Of a stretch of DNA of 64,000 nt, positions 7,848 to 16,434 are shown one piece after another (the first letter of the stretch is position 1; every line of letters starts with the position of its first letter). The position numbers and the translations under genes were made by a program. Origin of the DNA: Alteromonas hispanica (GTDB taxonomy: Bacteria > Pseudomonadota > Gammaproteobacteria > Enterobacterales > Alteromonadaceae); contig NZ_JAAAWP010000003.1 in assembly GCF_010500915.1 (NCBI RefSeq), positions 1 through 64,000 of the forward strand, in the 5' to 3' direction. The notes under the pieces are model-generated. The model saw only the letters and a list, made by a program, of their open reading frames with translations, was not told where the DNA came from and searched no databases.

Positions 7848-10550
7848 CTACATATACATTTCCAAAATGGTAAGCAACTCTTCGCCATCTACAGGCTTAG
7901 ATACATAATTATTAAACCCGGCCTTAAGCGCTTTTACCCTATCCGACGTGTAGGCATATGCCGTTAACGCCACCGCATTAAGTGAAGATATCTGACTAAA
8001 CTCGCTAGAGCGAATTTTGAGCATTAACCCTAAACCGTCCAACTCCGGCATGCCAATATCAGAAAGCAGTAAATCGAACGCCTCTGGCATTTCGTTTATT
8101 TCTTTCCATGCCAGCAGGCCGTTTTTGACAACATTCACCCTAGCCCCGTTTGATTCGAGGAAAAGCTTAATAAAATCGCGGGCATCTTTCTCATCTTCGG
8201 CCACTAAAATACGCAGGCCGTTTAAACGGTAAGACGGTGTTAATTCACTTATTTCGGTGTTTTTAGTTTCAATAATTTCATCAAACACATTTAACGGCGC
8301 AATAGGCAAAGATACAAAGAAAGTTGTGCCCGTATTAGGGCCATTGCTCTCTGCACGAATTTCTCCGCCGTGCATTTCTACCAAGCTCTTTACAATAGAA
8401 AGCCCAAGACCTAAGCCATTTTTGTTGTGCTCGTTCTTGCCTTGATAAAAGCGTTCAAAGACATGGGAGATCTGTTCTTGCGTCATGCCTTTGCCATTAT
8501 CTTTTACCTTAAACAGGTAGTTAGAATGTTCACGCTTTCCTCGAATATGCACTGTTCCGCCCTTAGAGGTAAACTTAAGGGCATTACTCAATAGGTTGTT
8601 GATAACCTGCTTAATGCGTAAATTATCGCCTAAAATCTGCGTATGTTCGTCTTCGCAGTTGATCGATAGCTGAATATTCTTACTTGCGAACCCAGCTTCA
8701 AACGACTTGGCTACCTCGGAAATAGAATGAGTTATCTTTAAAGAATGAGTACTGAGCTTCATGGTGCCTGAAATTATGCGCGATAAATCAAGGATGTCGT
8801 TGATCAGTGCTGCCTGAGTAGACGCAGCCCGCTTAATAACCCCTAGCGCATCTTTCATTCTATCTACGTTGTCTAAATCCATTAGCGCTAAATCTGTCCA
8901 ACCCACAATAGAATTGAGTGGTGAACGCAGTTCGTGAGAAATGCTGGCCAGAAACTGATCTTTAGCCTTATCAAGCTCTTCGAGCTTGTTGATTTGTTTA
9001 TCAAGAGACGCTTTTAAACTCAAGGCATAAGGAATAAAGAGGTGATCGAACCCTTCAATAATTAACTTATCGTCTTCAGTCCAATCTACAGATTCATCTG
9101 CCACACTTTGTAAATACAGCTCGAAAGAATTTCGAGGCGTTAATGATTTAAGCTGATCCTGCTTAGCCGCGTCACGTCCGGCCCAGCGAATCGTTTTATC
9201 CCGCTGCTCTCTAAACCATACCGTGTAGTAACCTAACTTTGCCGACACGCAAGATATGTACATCCCGCGAATACCGTTGAGGTTGCAAGAATCTGTCACC
9301 TGTTCTGCTAAACGATTTAACGTAACCGACTGTTCTGAGTTTGGAATAGCAAACTTGTCTAGCAGCTTCATTAATGTGGATTCTGATGGCGTTTTTCCCA
9401 CAAAGTAATTACTCGATGGTGTAACAACCGCCATGCCGCATGCATCAGCCACTTGCAGTAAGTCTTTTTCTTTTTGCTTTATTGCCTCAAGCGGGTTGGA
9501 GTAAGACGTTAGCTGATGAACAATGTTATTTAATGAACGCTGGCGATTTTGAAAATGCTCCTTTTTTTCGTGAAGCGTTTTAGTATGTAACTGCCATGCG
9601 TAAAGATGTCCTAATGATTCACACACTAAGCGCTTTTTCTGATCTACGTATATAGGCTTTTTACTATGACACGCTAACAAGCCCCACAGTTTGCCTTCAA
9701 ACACTAGACTTACAGAAAAAGATGAGCGTACTCCCATATTTTTAAGATACGTAATGTGGGTAGGTGAAACTGAGCGCACCATTGACATTGAAAGGTCGAG
9801 GGGCGGCCGTTCAGAGTCTTCAATACGGGGCAAAAGTGGAATTACTGGCTCATCAACATCGAATACGCAGCGAACGCGATTCAGCAAATAAAGCTCTCTG
9901 GCCTGCTGTGGAATATCGGAGGCTGGAAATTTAAGCCCCTTAAAAGATTTACCCTCAGATTCCGTTGCCTCACCGATGACTTCACCGCAATGGTCTTCGT
10001 CGAATTGGTAAACCATAACGGCATCAAAACCAACATAGTCTTGAAAATATCGCGCTATGGCATCTGCCACATCGCCTATAGAGTCACTGTCATCCACATC
10101 GGGCAACAAAGCGCGTAAGTCCATATCCATGGGCACCCACTGCTGCGCAGCTTCGTAACTTAATTGCGGAGTGGGCTCTAATTCGATAACCAGTAAACCA
10201 TTTGATTCGTACGCTACGCCACTTCCCTCTTTTTCCCAGTCCTCAAGCCACAGCGCATTTTCTGCGAACTGCCACTGGTAAGCATGACGCACCTTGCCGC
10301 CTTGTACCGATTCAAAGATGGTTTTAAAAGTGTGAGCTTCCGGATTGGGGATAGTAAAAAGCTCAGTAATAAGCGTTTCCCCGGGAACAATGTCTACTTT
10401 GAATAGTTCTCGAATATTACTGCTTACCACTTGAATGGTTTTATCTGCAGGATTGAGGGCAATCACATAACCGAAACTTTGAACACTTTCGATAAGATGG
10501 ATGGGTTCGTCTTCACAATTCTTCGTTAATTGTGGTGAAGCTTGACTCAT
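7848..10550 (-). CDS. Bacteriophytochrome hybrid histidine kinase
   Basis: A 900-residue red/far-red photoreceptor kinase. Domain order: PAS (about 1-120), GAF (about 140-310), PHY (about 325-510), HisKA (about 530-600, phospho-His in ASISHELRSPLN), HATPase (about 640-755, with NLLSNALKFT and GLGLGLSIVK) and a receiver (about 780-900, phospho-Asp in LLSDIGMPELDG). Cys12 in CEDEPIHLIESVQSFG is the expected biliverdin attachment site, and the GAF domain has the chromophore-contacting PASDIPQQARELY motif and the SPTHITYLKNMG histidine. All key residues look intact, so light-driven signalling is likely. No haem oxygenase gene or separate partner regulator is seen nearby; biliverdin must come from elsewhere. 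Monocistronic. Confidence 0.93.
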   Translation of the reverse strand: MSQASPQLTKNCEDEPIHLIESVQSFGYVIALNPADKTIQVVSSNIRELFKVDIVPGETLITELFTIPNPEAHTFKTIFESVQGGKVRHAYQWQFAENALWLEDWEKEGSGVAYESNGLLVIELEPTPQLSYEAAQQWVPMDMDLRALLPDVDDSDSIGDVADAIARYFQDYVGFDAVMVYQFDEDHCGEVIGEATESEGKSFKGLKFPASDIPQQARELYLLNRVRCVFDVDEPVIPLLPRIEDSERPPLDLSMSMVRSVSPTHITYLKNMGVRSSFSVSLVFEGKLWGLLACHSKKPIYVDQKKRLVCESLGHLYAWQLHTKTLHEKKEHFQNRQRSLNNIVHQLTSYSNPLEAIKQKEKDLLQVADACGMAVVTPSSNYFVGKTPSESTLMKLLDKFAIPNSEQSVTLNRLAEQVTDSCNLNGIRGMYISCVSAKLGYYTVWFREQRDKTIRWAGRDAAKQDQLKSLTPRNSFELYLQSVADESVDWTEDDKLIIEGFDHLFIPYALSLKASLDKQINKLEELDKAKDQFLASISHELRSPLNSIVGWTDLALMDLDNVDRMKDALGVIKRAASTQAALINDILDLSRIISGTMKLSTHSLKITHSISEVAKSFEAGFASKNIQLSINCEDEHTQILGDNLRIKQVINNLLSNALKFTSKGGTVHIRGKREHSNYLFKVKDNGKGMTQEQISHVFERFYQGKNEHNKNGLGLGLSIVKSLVEMHGGEIRAESNGPNTGTTFFVSLPIAPLNVFDEIIETKNTEISELTPSYRLNGLRILVAEDEKDARDFIKLFLESNGARVNVVKNGLLAWKEINEMPEAFDLLLSDIGMPELDGLGLMLKIRSSEFSQISSLNAVALTAYAYTSDRVKALKAGFNNYVSKPVDGEELLTILEMYM

Positions 10551-10770
10551 AGTGGAAACCTTTTTTCTGATACACCACTATCTAGCAAGAGATGAGGTGT
10601 CATTCAGGCGCAATGAGTAAGCCCCTGAAAGAATAACTAATCGGACATGTTAAAGGTTATGCCGCCAATAATCACTTTTTTGCGCCGCATTTAATATGGA
10701 ATACCATGAAAGCACAAAATAATTGGATGAACTGACTGTTCAAACGGTGCGGTGCATTTATAAGAGCCTT

Positions 10771-11095
10771 TTACATAGTATCTACTATAGTTGACGGCTT
10801 TAGAAATAGGCAGGCAATAACGCTACCAAAACTTAATCCCAGTGTTATAAGAACAAATGCCTGAACAGCGTCCATCGATAGTATATCGCCCAAAAAGGTC
10901 ACTAAATACGCGCCGGCAGCAGCACCAGACAAATGGAAAAAGCCTACTAATGCGGCTAAAAAGCCTGCTGAAGTGCCTGAAAAAACCAGCATAATGGTTA
11001 CACTGCAAGGCATGGCTATACCAATAAAAGGCTCGCGGGGACATTTGCTTGGCGTTTTTTTGTGACATTGCCAATCTCATACCGAAGCTATCCAA
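10771..11095 (-). pseudogene. Remnant of an MFS drug-type transporter (3' end)
   Basis: A minus-strand reading frame (stop near 10771) encodes two hydrophobic helices with FIGIAMPCSVTIMLVFSG, GTSAGFLAALVGFFHLSGAAAGAYLV and a final helix. This resembles the last helices of Bcr/CflA-type 12-TM efflux proteins. Going upstream, this frame hits a TGA near 11075, while a different frame holds SFGMRLAMS, consistent with a frameshift. No further upstream part of the transporter is present. I read it as a decayed, 5'-deleted gene; a short functional membrane protein from the ATG at 11013 cannot be excluded. Confidence 0.5.
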
Positions 11096-11210
11096 AGTGC
11101 TGAAAACGTAATATATCCTACGCTACCGCTTTCATATTACAGTTTAAATGCGTTCCTCCAAAGCCAAGACCTAAGTGTCTTTATGAAATCATATTTAATG
11201 TTGAAAAAGA

Positions 11211-11224
11211 TTGATCTGCATCAA
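11211..11224. promoter_or_regulatory. Perfect FNR-type binding site
   Basis: TTGATCTGCATCAA matches the FNR/EtrA/Anr consensus TTGAT-N4-ATCAA exactly. It lies 51 bp before the first codon of the GbsR-type regulator that heads the cytochrome bd genes. A weak -10-like TAACTT at 11245-11250 would put the site at about -41.5, the classic activating position for class II FNR promoters. Start site and activation are inferred. Confidence 0.8.
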
Positions 11225-11275
11225 ATGGAGTATTAAACTTTCAGTAACTTCTGAAACTTCAATAGGCGCGAAAGA

Positions 11276-11833
11276 ATGAAGATGACACCTCTTATTACAT
11301 CAGCTGTTATGCACTTTGGTGAGATGGGAAGCCGCTGGGGCTTTAACAGAACAGTTGGTCAAATTTTGGCGCTTATTGTGCTAAACGATGAGCCCATTTC
11401 AGCACAGGAAATTGCTGATGCACTAAATATCTCTCGAGGAAACACCAGTATGGGGCTAAAAGAGCTTCAATCTTGGCGTTTGATTAAACAGCACCTTGTG
11501 CCAGGTGAGCGTAAAGAATTTTTCATTCCTGCTGGCGATATTTGGACGTTGGCAAATAGGGTGTTTGAAGAAAGGCGTAAGCGCGAAATAGACCCCACAT
11601 TAAGCTTACTGCGCGATCTTTTACTCGATGAGCCTGCCAACGGCACAGAAGTTGGTGCGCAAGAAAAGCTAAGTGAAATACACGATTTATTGGAATCCAT
11701 TACGGCATGGTCTGAGGAATTACAAAACCTTGGCCCTGAAAAATTAAACACGCTGATGAAACTCGGTTCAGGCGTTGGCCGTATGCTAGACCTTAAGGAC
11801 AAGATTTTACCGGGTAAAAACAGTGTCAATTAG
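11276..11833 (+). CDS. GbsR/MarR-type winged-helix regulator
   Basis: A 185-residue transcription factor of the GbsR-like branch of MarR proteins (COG1510 type). The winged HTH spans about residues 25-90: ALNISRGNTSMGLKELQSWRLI is the recognition region and GERKEFFIPAG the wing. Residues 95-185 form a helical dimerisation region. It lies 11 bp upstream of the cytochrome bd subunit I gene and downstream of an FNR box, so it is probably co-transcribed with cydAB and may autoregulate the operon or respond to a redox or osmotic signal. The effector is unknown. Start at the ATG at 11276; the next ATG (11282) is possible. Confidence 0.85.
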   Translation: MKMTPLITSAVMHFGEMGSRWGFNRTVGQILALIVLNDEPISAQEIADALNISRGNTSMGLKELQSWRLIKQHLVPGERKEFFIPAGDIWTLANRVFEERRKREIDPTLSLLRDLLLDEPANGTEVGAQEKLSEIHDLLESITAWSEELQNLGPEKLNTLMKLGSGVGRMLDLKDKILPGKNSVN

Positions 11834-11844
11834 GGAGACCCTCC

Positions 11845-13218
11845 GTGGATGTATTCTTGCTGTCTCGTTTACAATTTGCTCTAAATATTAGTTTTCATAT
11901 TTTATTTCCAACCATCACCATGGCTATGGGTTGGTTTCTTTTCTACTTTAAACTACGTTCAAACACCTCAGGCCATCCAGTGTGGATGCGTATGTACCGA
12001 TTTTGGGTGCGGGTTTTTGCCCTGAGCTTTGCATTAGGCGTAGTCAGCGGCGTTACCATGTCTTTTCAGTTTGGGACTAACTGGCCCGGATTTATGGAAA
12101 AGGTGGGGAACGTGGCGGGCCCGTTACTGGGCTACGAAGTGCTTACGGCCTTTTTCTTAGAAGCCACGTTTTTGGGCATAATGCTATTTGGCATTCGCCG
12201 TGTGCCAAACTGGCTACATACTACTTCAACACTTATTGTGGCTCTTGGCACCACTACGTCTGCCTTTTGGATTTTAGCACTCAATAGCTGGATGCAAACA
12301 CCGCAAGGTTTTGAGGTTGTCGATGGGGTGGTATACGCCACAAACTGGAAGGAGATTATCTTTAATCCATCTTTCCCCTACCGTTTTGTTCATATGATGC
12401 TAGCGTCTGGATTGACAGCCAGTTTTCTGATTGCAGGGCTCTCTGCTTACAGAATGCTAAAAGGCGATGACAAACTAGCGCCAAAACTAGCACTTAAAAC
12501 CGCCACATACACTGCGGCAGTGCTTATCCCGCTGCAAATATTTGCAGGTGATATGCATGGATTGAACACACTTGAACATCAGCCGCAAAAAGTAGCTGCT
12601 ATGGAAGGATTGTGGGAAACCACTGAAGGCGCTCCGCTACTGCTATTCGCCATTCCCGATGAGGAAAATAAGGAGAATCACTTTGAAATACCTATTCCGT
12701 ATGCAGCAAGCCTTATTCTTACTCACGACTTGAAGGGTGAGCTGAAAGGCCTTAACGAGTTTGAGGGGGAACATCCACCTGTAGCACCTGTGTTTTACGG
12801 CTTTAGGGTAATGGTAGGCATGGGAATGCTCATGCTTGCAGTGTCTTGGCTAGGCAGTATTTATTTAATGCGAAACCGCGCGTTTCCGTTATGGCTAAAG
12901 CGCACGTTTGTGGGTATGGCGTTCAGCGGTTGGGTAGCCACCCTTGCGGGCTGGTATGTCACGGAAATTGGTCGCCAGCCTTATCTGGTAAGTGGTGTGC
13001 TAAAAACAGCGGATGCTGTCACTCAGCTACCACCAAGCAATGTGGCAATGTCGTTCACACTTTATGCGGTCATCTATACAGGGTTGCTTATTGCCTATAT
13101 CAGTACGTTAATGCTGATGTGTCGTCGCGCCGTGGAGATTGAAGAAATCACCACAGAGGAACGAGAAGTCGCAAAGGCTAAAATCAAACCCAACAATACC
13201 AACCCGGTAGCGGTGTAA
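11845..13218 (+). CDS. cydA: Cytochrome bd quinol oxidase subunit I (CIO type)
   Basis: A 457-residue integral membrane subunit that carries haems b558, b595 and d and oxidises quinol. GTG start at 11845 after TAGGGAGA. Haem-associated motifs are visible: FALNISFHILFP near the N-terminus, the buried acidic pair region YEVLTAFFLEATF, FVHMMLASG and GWYVTEIGRQPY. The periplasmic Q-loop between ALNSWMQTP and the VFYGFRVMVG helix is short, as in the cyanide-insensitive oxidase (CioA) branch. High-affinity O2 reduction fits the upstream FNR site. Translationally close to cydB (6-bp gap). Confidence 0.93.
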   Translation: MDVFLLSRLQFALNISFHILFPTITMAMGWFLFYFKLRSNTSGHPVWMRMYRFWVRVFALSFALGVVSGVTMSFQFGTNWPGFMEKVGNVAGPLLGYEVLTAFFLEATFLGIMLFGIRRVPNWLHTTSTLIVALGTTTSAFWILALNSWMQTPQGFEVVDGVVYATNWKEIIFNPSFPYRFVHMMLASGLTASFLIAGLSAYRMLKGDDKLAPKLALKTATYTAAVLIPLQIFAGDMHGLNTLEHQPQKVAAMEGLWETTEGAPLLLFAIPDEENKENHFEIPIPYAASLILTHDLKGELKGLNEFEGEHPPVAPVFYGFRVMVGMGMLMLAVSWLGSIYLMRNRAFPLWLKRTFVGMAFSGWVATLAGWYVTEIGRQPYLVSGVLKTADAVTQLPPSNVAMSFTLYAVIYTGLLIAYISTLMLMCRRAVEIEEITTEEREVAKAKIKPNNTNPVAV

Positions 13219-13224
13219 GGAGCT

Positions 13225-14235
13225 ATGATGTTTGAAAATGTATCTCCACAAATGCTCGGCAACATATACGTGGGCCTGCTGGGGCTATCTATTCTGCTTT
13301 ACGCCATATTAGATGGGTATGATTTAGGTGTAGGGGTATTAATTCCGCCGCGTACTGAAGCATTTAGAGACGATATGATCGCGTCTATTGGGCCCTACTG
13401 GGACGCAAACGAAACCTGGCTGGTATTGGCAGTAGGTTTGTTGCTGATTGCTTTTCCCGAGGCGCACAGCAAGGTGCTGCAAGCACTGTATCTTCCGGCA
13501 ACATTTATGCTGCTTGGTCTAATTTTACGAGGTGTTGCCTTTGATTTTAGGGCGAAGGTAGTGCAGGTACAAAAGCGTAAGTGGGATTTAGTCTTTAAGT
13601 ACGGTTCTTTACTTACCACTCTTGCACAAGGCTATATGCTGGGTATTTATGTTACTGGATTACGCACAGATATATGGGCACAGGCATTCGCGCTGCTGGC
13701 TGCACTAGGTGTAACTGCTGCTTACGCCTTTATTGGCTCTTGCTGGCTTATTCTTAAATCTGAAGGAGCGCTGCAAGAAAAAGCGTATTACTGGGCTAAA
13801 CGTGGTTTGGGCATACTGGCGGCCGGCATAATTGCGGTAAGCATAGCCAATCTTACGCTTCATACAGAAATAAGAGAGCTATGGCTGTCGGCACCTTGGG
13901 GCATTATGCTATTTGCCATACCCGCTACCTGCTTTGCTCTGCTTGCGCTGTGCGGCGTGTTACTAAAAAAACTGCCTGAGGGCAACGGAAAAGGCGAGTG
14001 GCTACCGTTCTTTATCGCGCTATTAGTCTTTCTGCTGAGCTTTGCAGCTTTCGCTATAAGCTACTACCCGTTTATTATTCCAGGGCAAATGACCATATCG
14101 GATGCGTTAAGTGATGCAAGTTCGCTGCGGTTTTTACTGGTCGGCGTGGTAATTGTAGTGCCTGTAATTTTGGCCTACACCCTTATGGTGTATAAGATCT
14201 TTTCTGGGAAATCGCAGAAGTTATCGTATTACTAG
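13225..14235 (+). CDS. cydB: Cytochrome bd quinol oxidase subunit II
   Basis: A 336-residue multi-helix partner of CydA. The ATG at 13225 follows AAGGAG. Typical family signatures are LDGYDLGVGVL near the N-terminus, IGPYWDANETWLVLAVG and RGVAFDFRAK. Together with the upstream gene it forms the terminal oxidase, and no cydDC assembly transporter is in the window. I find no small CydX-like frame between the stop and the terminator, which agrees with the CIO-type subfamily. A strong terminator follows. Confidence 0.95.
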   Translation: MMFENVSPQMLGNIYVGLLGLSILLYAILDGYDLGVGVLIPPRTEAFRDDMIASIGPYWDANETWLVLAVGLLLIAFPEAHSKVLQALYLPATFMLLGLILRGVAFDFRAKVVQVQKRKWDLVFKYGSLLTTLAQGYMLGIYVTGLRTDIWAQAFALLAALGVTAAYAFIGSCWLILKSEGALQEKAYYWAKRGLGILAAGIIAVSIANLTLHTEIRELWLSAPWGIMLFAIPATCFALLALCGVLLKKLPEGNGKGEWLPFFIALLVFLLSFAAFAISYYPFIIPGQMTISDALSDASSLRFLLVGVVIVVPVILAYTLMVYKIFSGKSQKLSYY

Positions 14236-14251
14236 GGCGTGTGAAAAGTGC

Positions 14252-14283
14252 AAAATGGGGAGCTATTAGCTCCCCATTTTTTT
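14252..14283 (+). terminator. Rho-independent terminator after cydB
   Basis: Stem AATGGGGAGCT / AGCTCCCCATT with an ATT loop and flanking A and T runs. It could work in both directions, since the Lrp-type gene ends nearby on the minus strand. Confidence 0.9.
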
Positions 14284-14333
14284 GCCGCTGTAGCACACTC
14301 TTTTTATATATGAGGGTGTTATAAATCGGGCTG

Positions 14334-14807
14334 TTACAAGTGAGTAAGCGGAACGGCAGTTGTATATTTAATCTGCTCCATTGCGAAACTCGATGTTACA
14401 TCTGAAAAACCAATGCCGTTTACCAATCGCTTATAAAAATGATCAAAGCTCGCCATGTCGGTTACCAGCACTTTTAACAGGTAATCATACTCGCCCGACA
14501 TTCGGTAACACTCAACGACTTCGTCGAAAGACGACGCATGGTTGGCAAAATTTGACAGCCATTTGCCATCGTGACTCCCTGCTTTTACCTGCACAAACAC
14601 GGTCATGGTAAGGCCTAAAGTTTGCGCCTGTAACAATGCAACGCGACGAGAAATGATTCCGCTTGTTTCTAACTTTTGTATTCTGCGCCAGCACGGGGTT
14701 GAGGTTAGCCCAACTTGCTCCGCTATTTGCGCTACTGGCGTTTCTGCGTCTTGCTGTAAAATACTTAAAATAGTGCGGTCGACAGCGTCTATAGAGATAT
14801 CTTTCAT
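14334..14807 (-). CDS. Lrp/AsnC-family transcriptional regulator
   Basis: A 157-residue feast/famine regulator. N-terminal HTH at about 5-60 (DAVDRTILSILQQDAETPVAQIAEQVGLTSTP, then CWRRIQKLE); C-terminal RAM ligand-binding beta-alpha domain at about 65-145 (VFVQVKAG, VVECYRMSGEYDYLLKV). Such proteins bind an amino acid and often control a neighbouring permease, catabolic or lysine-export gene, but the neighbours here (a secreted protein and cydB) do not reveal the target. Sub-type cannot be told from sequence alone. Confidence 0.9.
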   Translation of the reverse strand: MKDISIDAVDRTILSILQQDAETPVAQIAEQVGLTSTPCWRRIQKLETSGIISRRVALLQAQTLGLTMTVFVQVKAGSHDGKWLSNFANHASSFDEVVECYRMSGEYDYLLKVLVTDMASFDHFYKRLVNGIGFSDVTSSFAMEQIKYTTAVPLTHL

Positions 14808-14856
14808 GGCTTTTACTTACAATCCTACTGCGTATTTACTGCTTATCGCCGCCCGC

Positions 14857-15588
14857 TTATAACCACCAAGGCTTGGAAAAATCGATATTTTCTTTGGCCA
14901 GTTCATACTGATAAGGCGGAGTAAAAGGCGACCAAAAGCCCTCTTGCAATGATTTATCAACTATTTCGAACTTTCCTGACTGCTCATATTCTTTGAGCAC
15001 ATTAAAGTATGCCTCTACCGGCATCTGCGGGTTCGATTGTCGAAAAACTACTTTGCCACCGAGTGCGTTATACATGTGCTTTTCTGTTAGGTAGATCATA
15101 ACCTGGCGCTGTGCTATTTCATCGCTAGACGTCTTTCCACCCGAGGCACTGCCTGGGTTACTTGAGCTACTATTTGCGCTATCGCTATCATCAGCGGCCT
15201 GCTCTGGCTTGACTGTCGAGCTTGCGAATTTCTCTTTAAATTTTTCTACCAGAGCCTGGTCAACGGTAATAGTGTGCGTTGCAGCATAATCATCCAAAAC
15301 ACCTTCGATAATTTGCTCAGACAATTCAGTAAGACTGGCTAATGCCAGCATGCCGTTAAATTCACCGCGACTGCCAGCCTGCTTTTGCATAGTGGCCAGT
15401 ACGTCCTCGCTTGGCGTAATGTCGTCCATAATTATTGGTTTACCGAAGAGCGTCGCCACCACTGTGGTGTCTTTATCTGCGCTTGATACGCTTTCAGCAT
15501 TTTCTGTTGAAGTCGTCTGCGCAATACCTTGAACGCTAAATACAACTAATATTGATAAAGTAAGCGCACTTGCTACACGAATAAACAT
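14857..15588 (-). CDS. Secreted protein with a SurA-N-like segment
   Basis: A 243-residue exported protein I do not firmly recognise. Signal peptide about 1-24 (cleavage near GIAQ). After a Ser/Thr-rich stretch comes VVATLFGKPIIMDDITP, reminiscent of the V-A-x-V-N-G-x-x-I-x-x-D-L motif opening SurA/PpiD chaperone domains, followed by helices (residues about 65-125). Residues about 127-155 are a low-complexity Asp/Ser/Gly linker, and the C-terminus (about 155-243) contains MIYLTEKHMYNALGGKVVFRQSNPQMPVEAYF and ends in PWWL. No PPIase domain is present. A periplasmic chaperone-like role is only a guess. It is upstream of, and codirectional with, the Lrp-type gene. Confidence 0.55.
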   Translation of the reverse strand: MFIRVASALTLSILVVFSVQGIAQTTSTENAESVSSADKDTTVVATLFGKPIIMDDITPSEDVLATMQKQAGSRGEFNGMLALASLTELSEQIIEGVLDDYAATHTITVDQALVEKFKEKFASSTVKPEQAADDSDSANSSSSNPGSASGGKTSSDEIAQRQVMIYLTEKHMYNALGGKVVFRQSNPQMPVEAYFNVLKEYEQSGKFEIVDKSLQEGFWSPFTPPYQYELAKENIDFSKPWWL

Positions 15589-15876
15589 AGTGAATACCCT
15601 AATGACCGAGAGTAAAGAATAACTCTTTAAATGAGTGATTAGTAAAACACTTTACGCCACAACATAGCAACACATACTCGTTAATAGCGATATGTGCTAA
15701 GCATTAATTAGCGTTAATGGTCTTATAACTTTTATGGTTTTTGAGGTTCAGTTTAGCGATATTTTAAAAGTGCGATTTGGAAAGTGATTCTAATTTCCAC
15801 GCTAACTGGTGGGGGGGCAAATAGACCGTGGTTTTATAAAGCAGGAAATTAAAAGGGATAGTGCGGGGGATGAAAG

Positions 15877-15907
15877 AAAAACGGCGGTCATTATGACCGC
15901 CGTTTTT
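15877..15907 (-). terminator. Terminator of the cold-shock gene
   Basis: Perfect stem AAAAACGGCGGTCA / TGACCGCCGTTTTT with a TTA loop, placed directly after the minus-strand csp stop. The A run on the plus strand gives the U tract on the minus-strand transcript. The rest of 15589-15876 shows no gene. Confidence 0.9.
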
Positions 15908-15914
15908 GAATTTC

Positions 15915-16124
15915 TTAGATAGCTTGCACGTTAGCAGCTTGAAGACCTTTTTGACCTTCTTCAACTTCAAATTCTACGCGCTGACCTTCTGGAAGAGTTT
16001 TGTAACCTTCAGAGATAATTGCACGGAAATGAACGAAAACGTCCTTGCCGCCATTATCTTGAGTAAGAAAACCATAACCTTTATCAGCGTTAAACCACTT
16101 AACGGTGCCTGTAACTTTAGACAT
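15915..16124 (-). CDS. CspA-family cold-shock protein
   Basis: A 69-residue single cold-shock domain (OB-fold) RNA chaperone. RNP1-like motif KGYGFLTQ and RNP2-like DVFVHFRAI are both intact, and [15 protein letters not shown] is the classic N-terminus. It binds single-stranded nucleic acid and prevents RNA secondary structure. The start follows GAGG on the minus strand. The long AT-rich region upstream (16125-16434) is consistent with the extended 5' leader common for csp genes. Whether it is cold-induced cannot be read from the sequence. Confidence 0.95.
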   Translation of the reverse strand: MSKVTGTVKWFNADKGYGFLTQDNGGKDVFVHFRAIISEGYKTLPEGQRVEFEVEEGQKGLQAANVQAI

Positions 16125-16434
16125 GTCGTATAGACCTCAAATATCGTAATAAATTGCGCAAAAAAGCGCGTGTAACTGTGTTTCTGTTGGTCTTTAAATT
16201 GGCGGAGCATTGAGGCTTACTTACGAATGGACTAACAACAAACACAAATTACAAGGTAACTCGAGCGTTATAACAGGTAGCAACATATAGCAAATAACAC
16301 AAATCTCGTCTATTTAAAGACTTTGGCAAACAGCCAAAGCCACTATAACACTGTTGGGAACAATTAACATACTAATTAATTGCTTATTAACGACTTTCAT
16401 AAAAACTTCATTATTGAAAAGCTGTTTTTCGCGT
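16125..16434 (-). promoter_or_regulatory. Spacer holding the csp promoter and probable long leader
   Basis: A 310-bp AT-rich, gene-free stretch between the csp start and the ubiB stop. By analogy with other csp genes it should contain the promoter and a long 5' untranslated leader. I cannot pin down the -35/-10 or a cold box with confidence. Confidence 0.35.

Noticed and set aside
12846-13142. 98-codon plus-strand frame inside cydA
   Set aside because: Shadow frame of the conserved cydA coding sequence; no own ribosome-binding site or recognisable domain.
15764-16210. Several frames overlapping the cold-shock gene on both strands
   Set aside because: All are other-frame readings of csp and its terminator; the 69-residue cold-shock protein is unambiguous.
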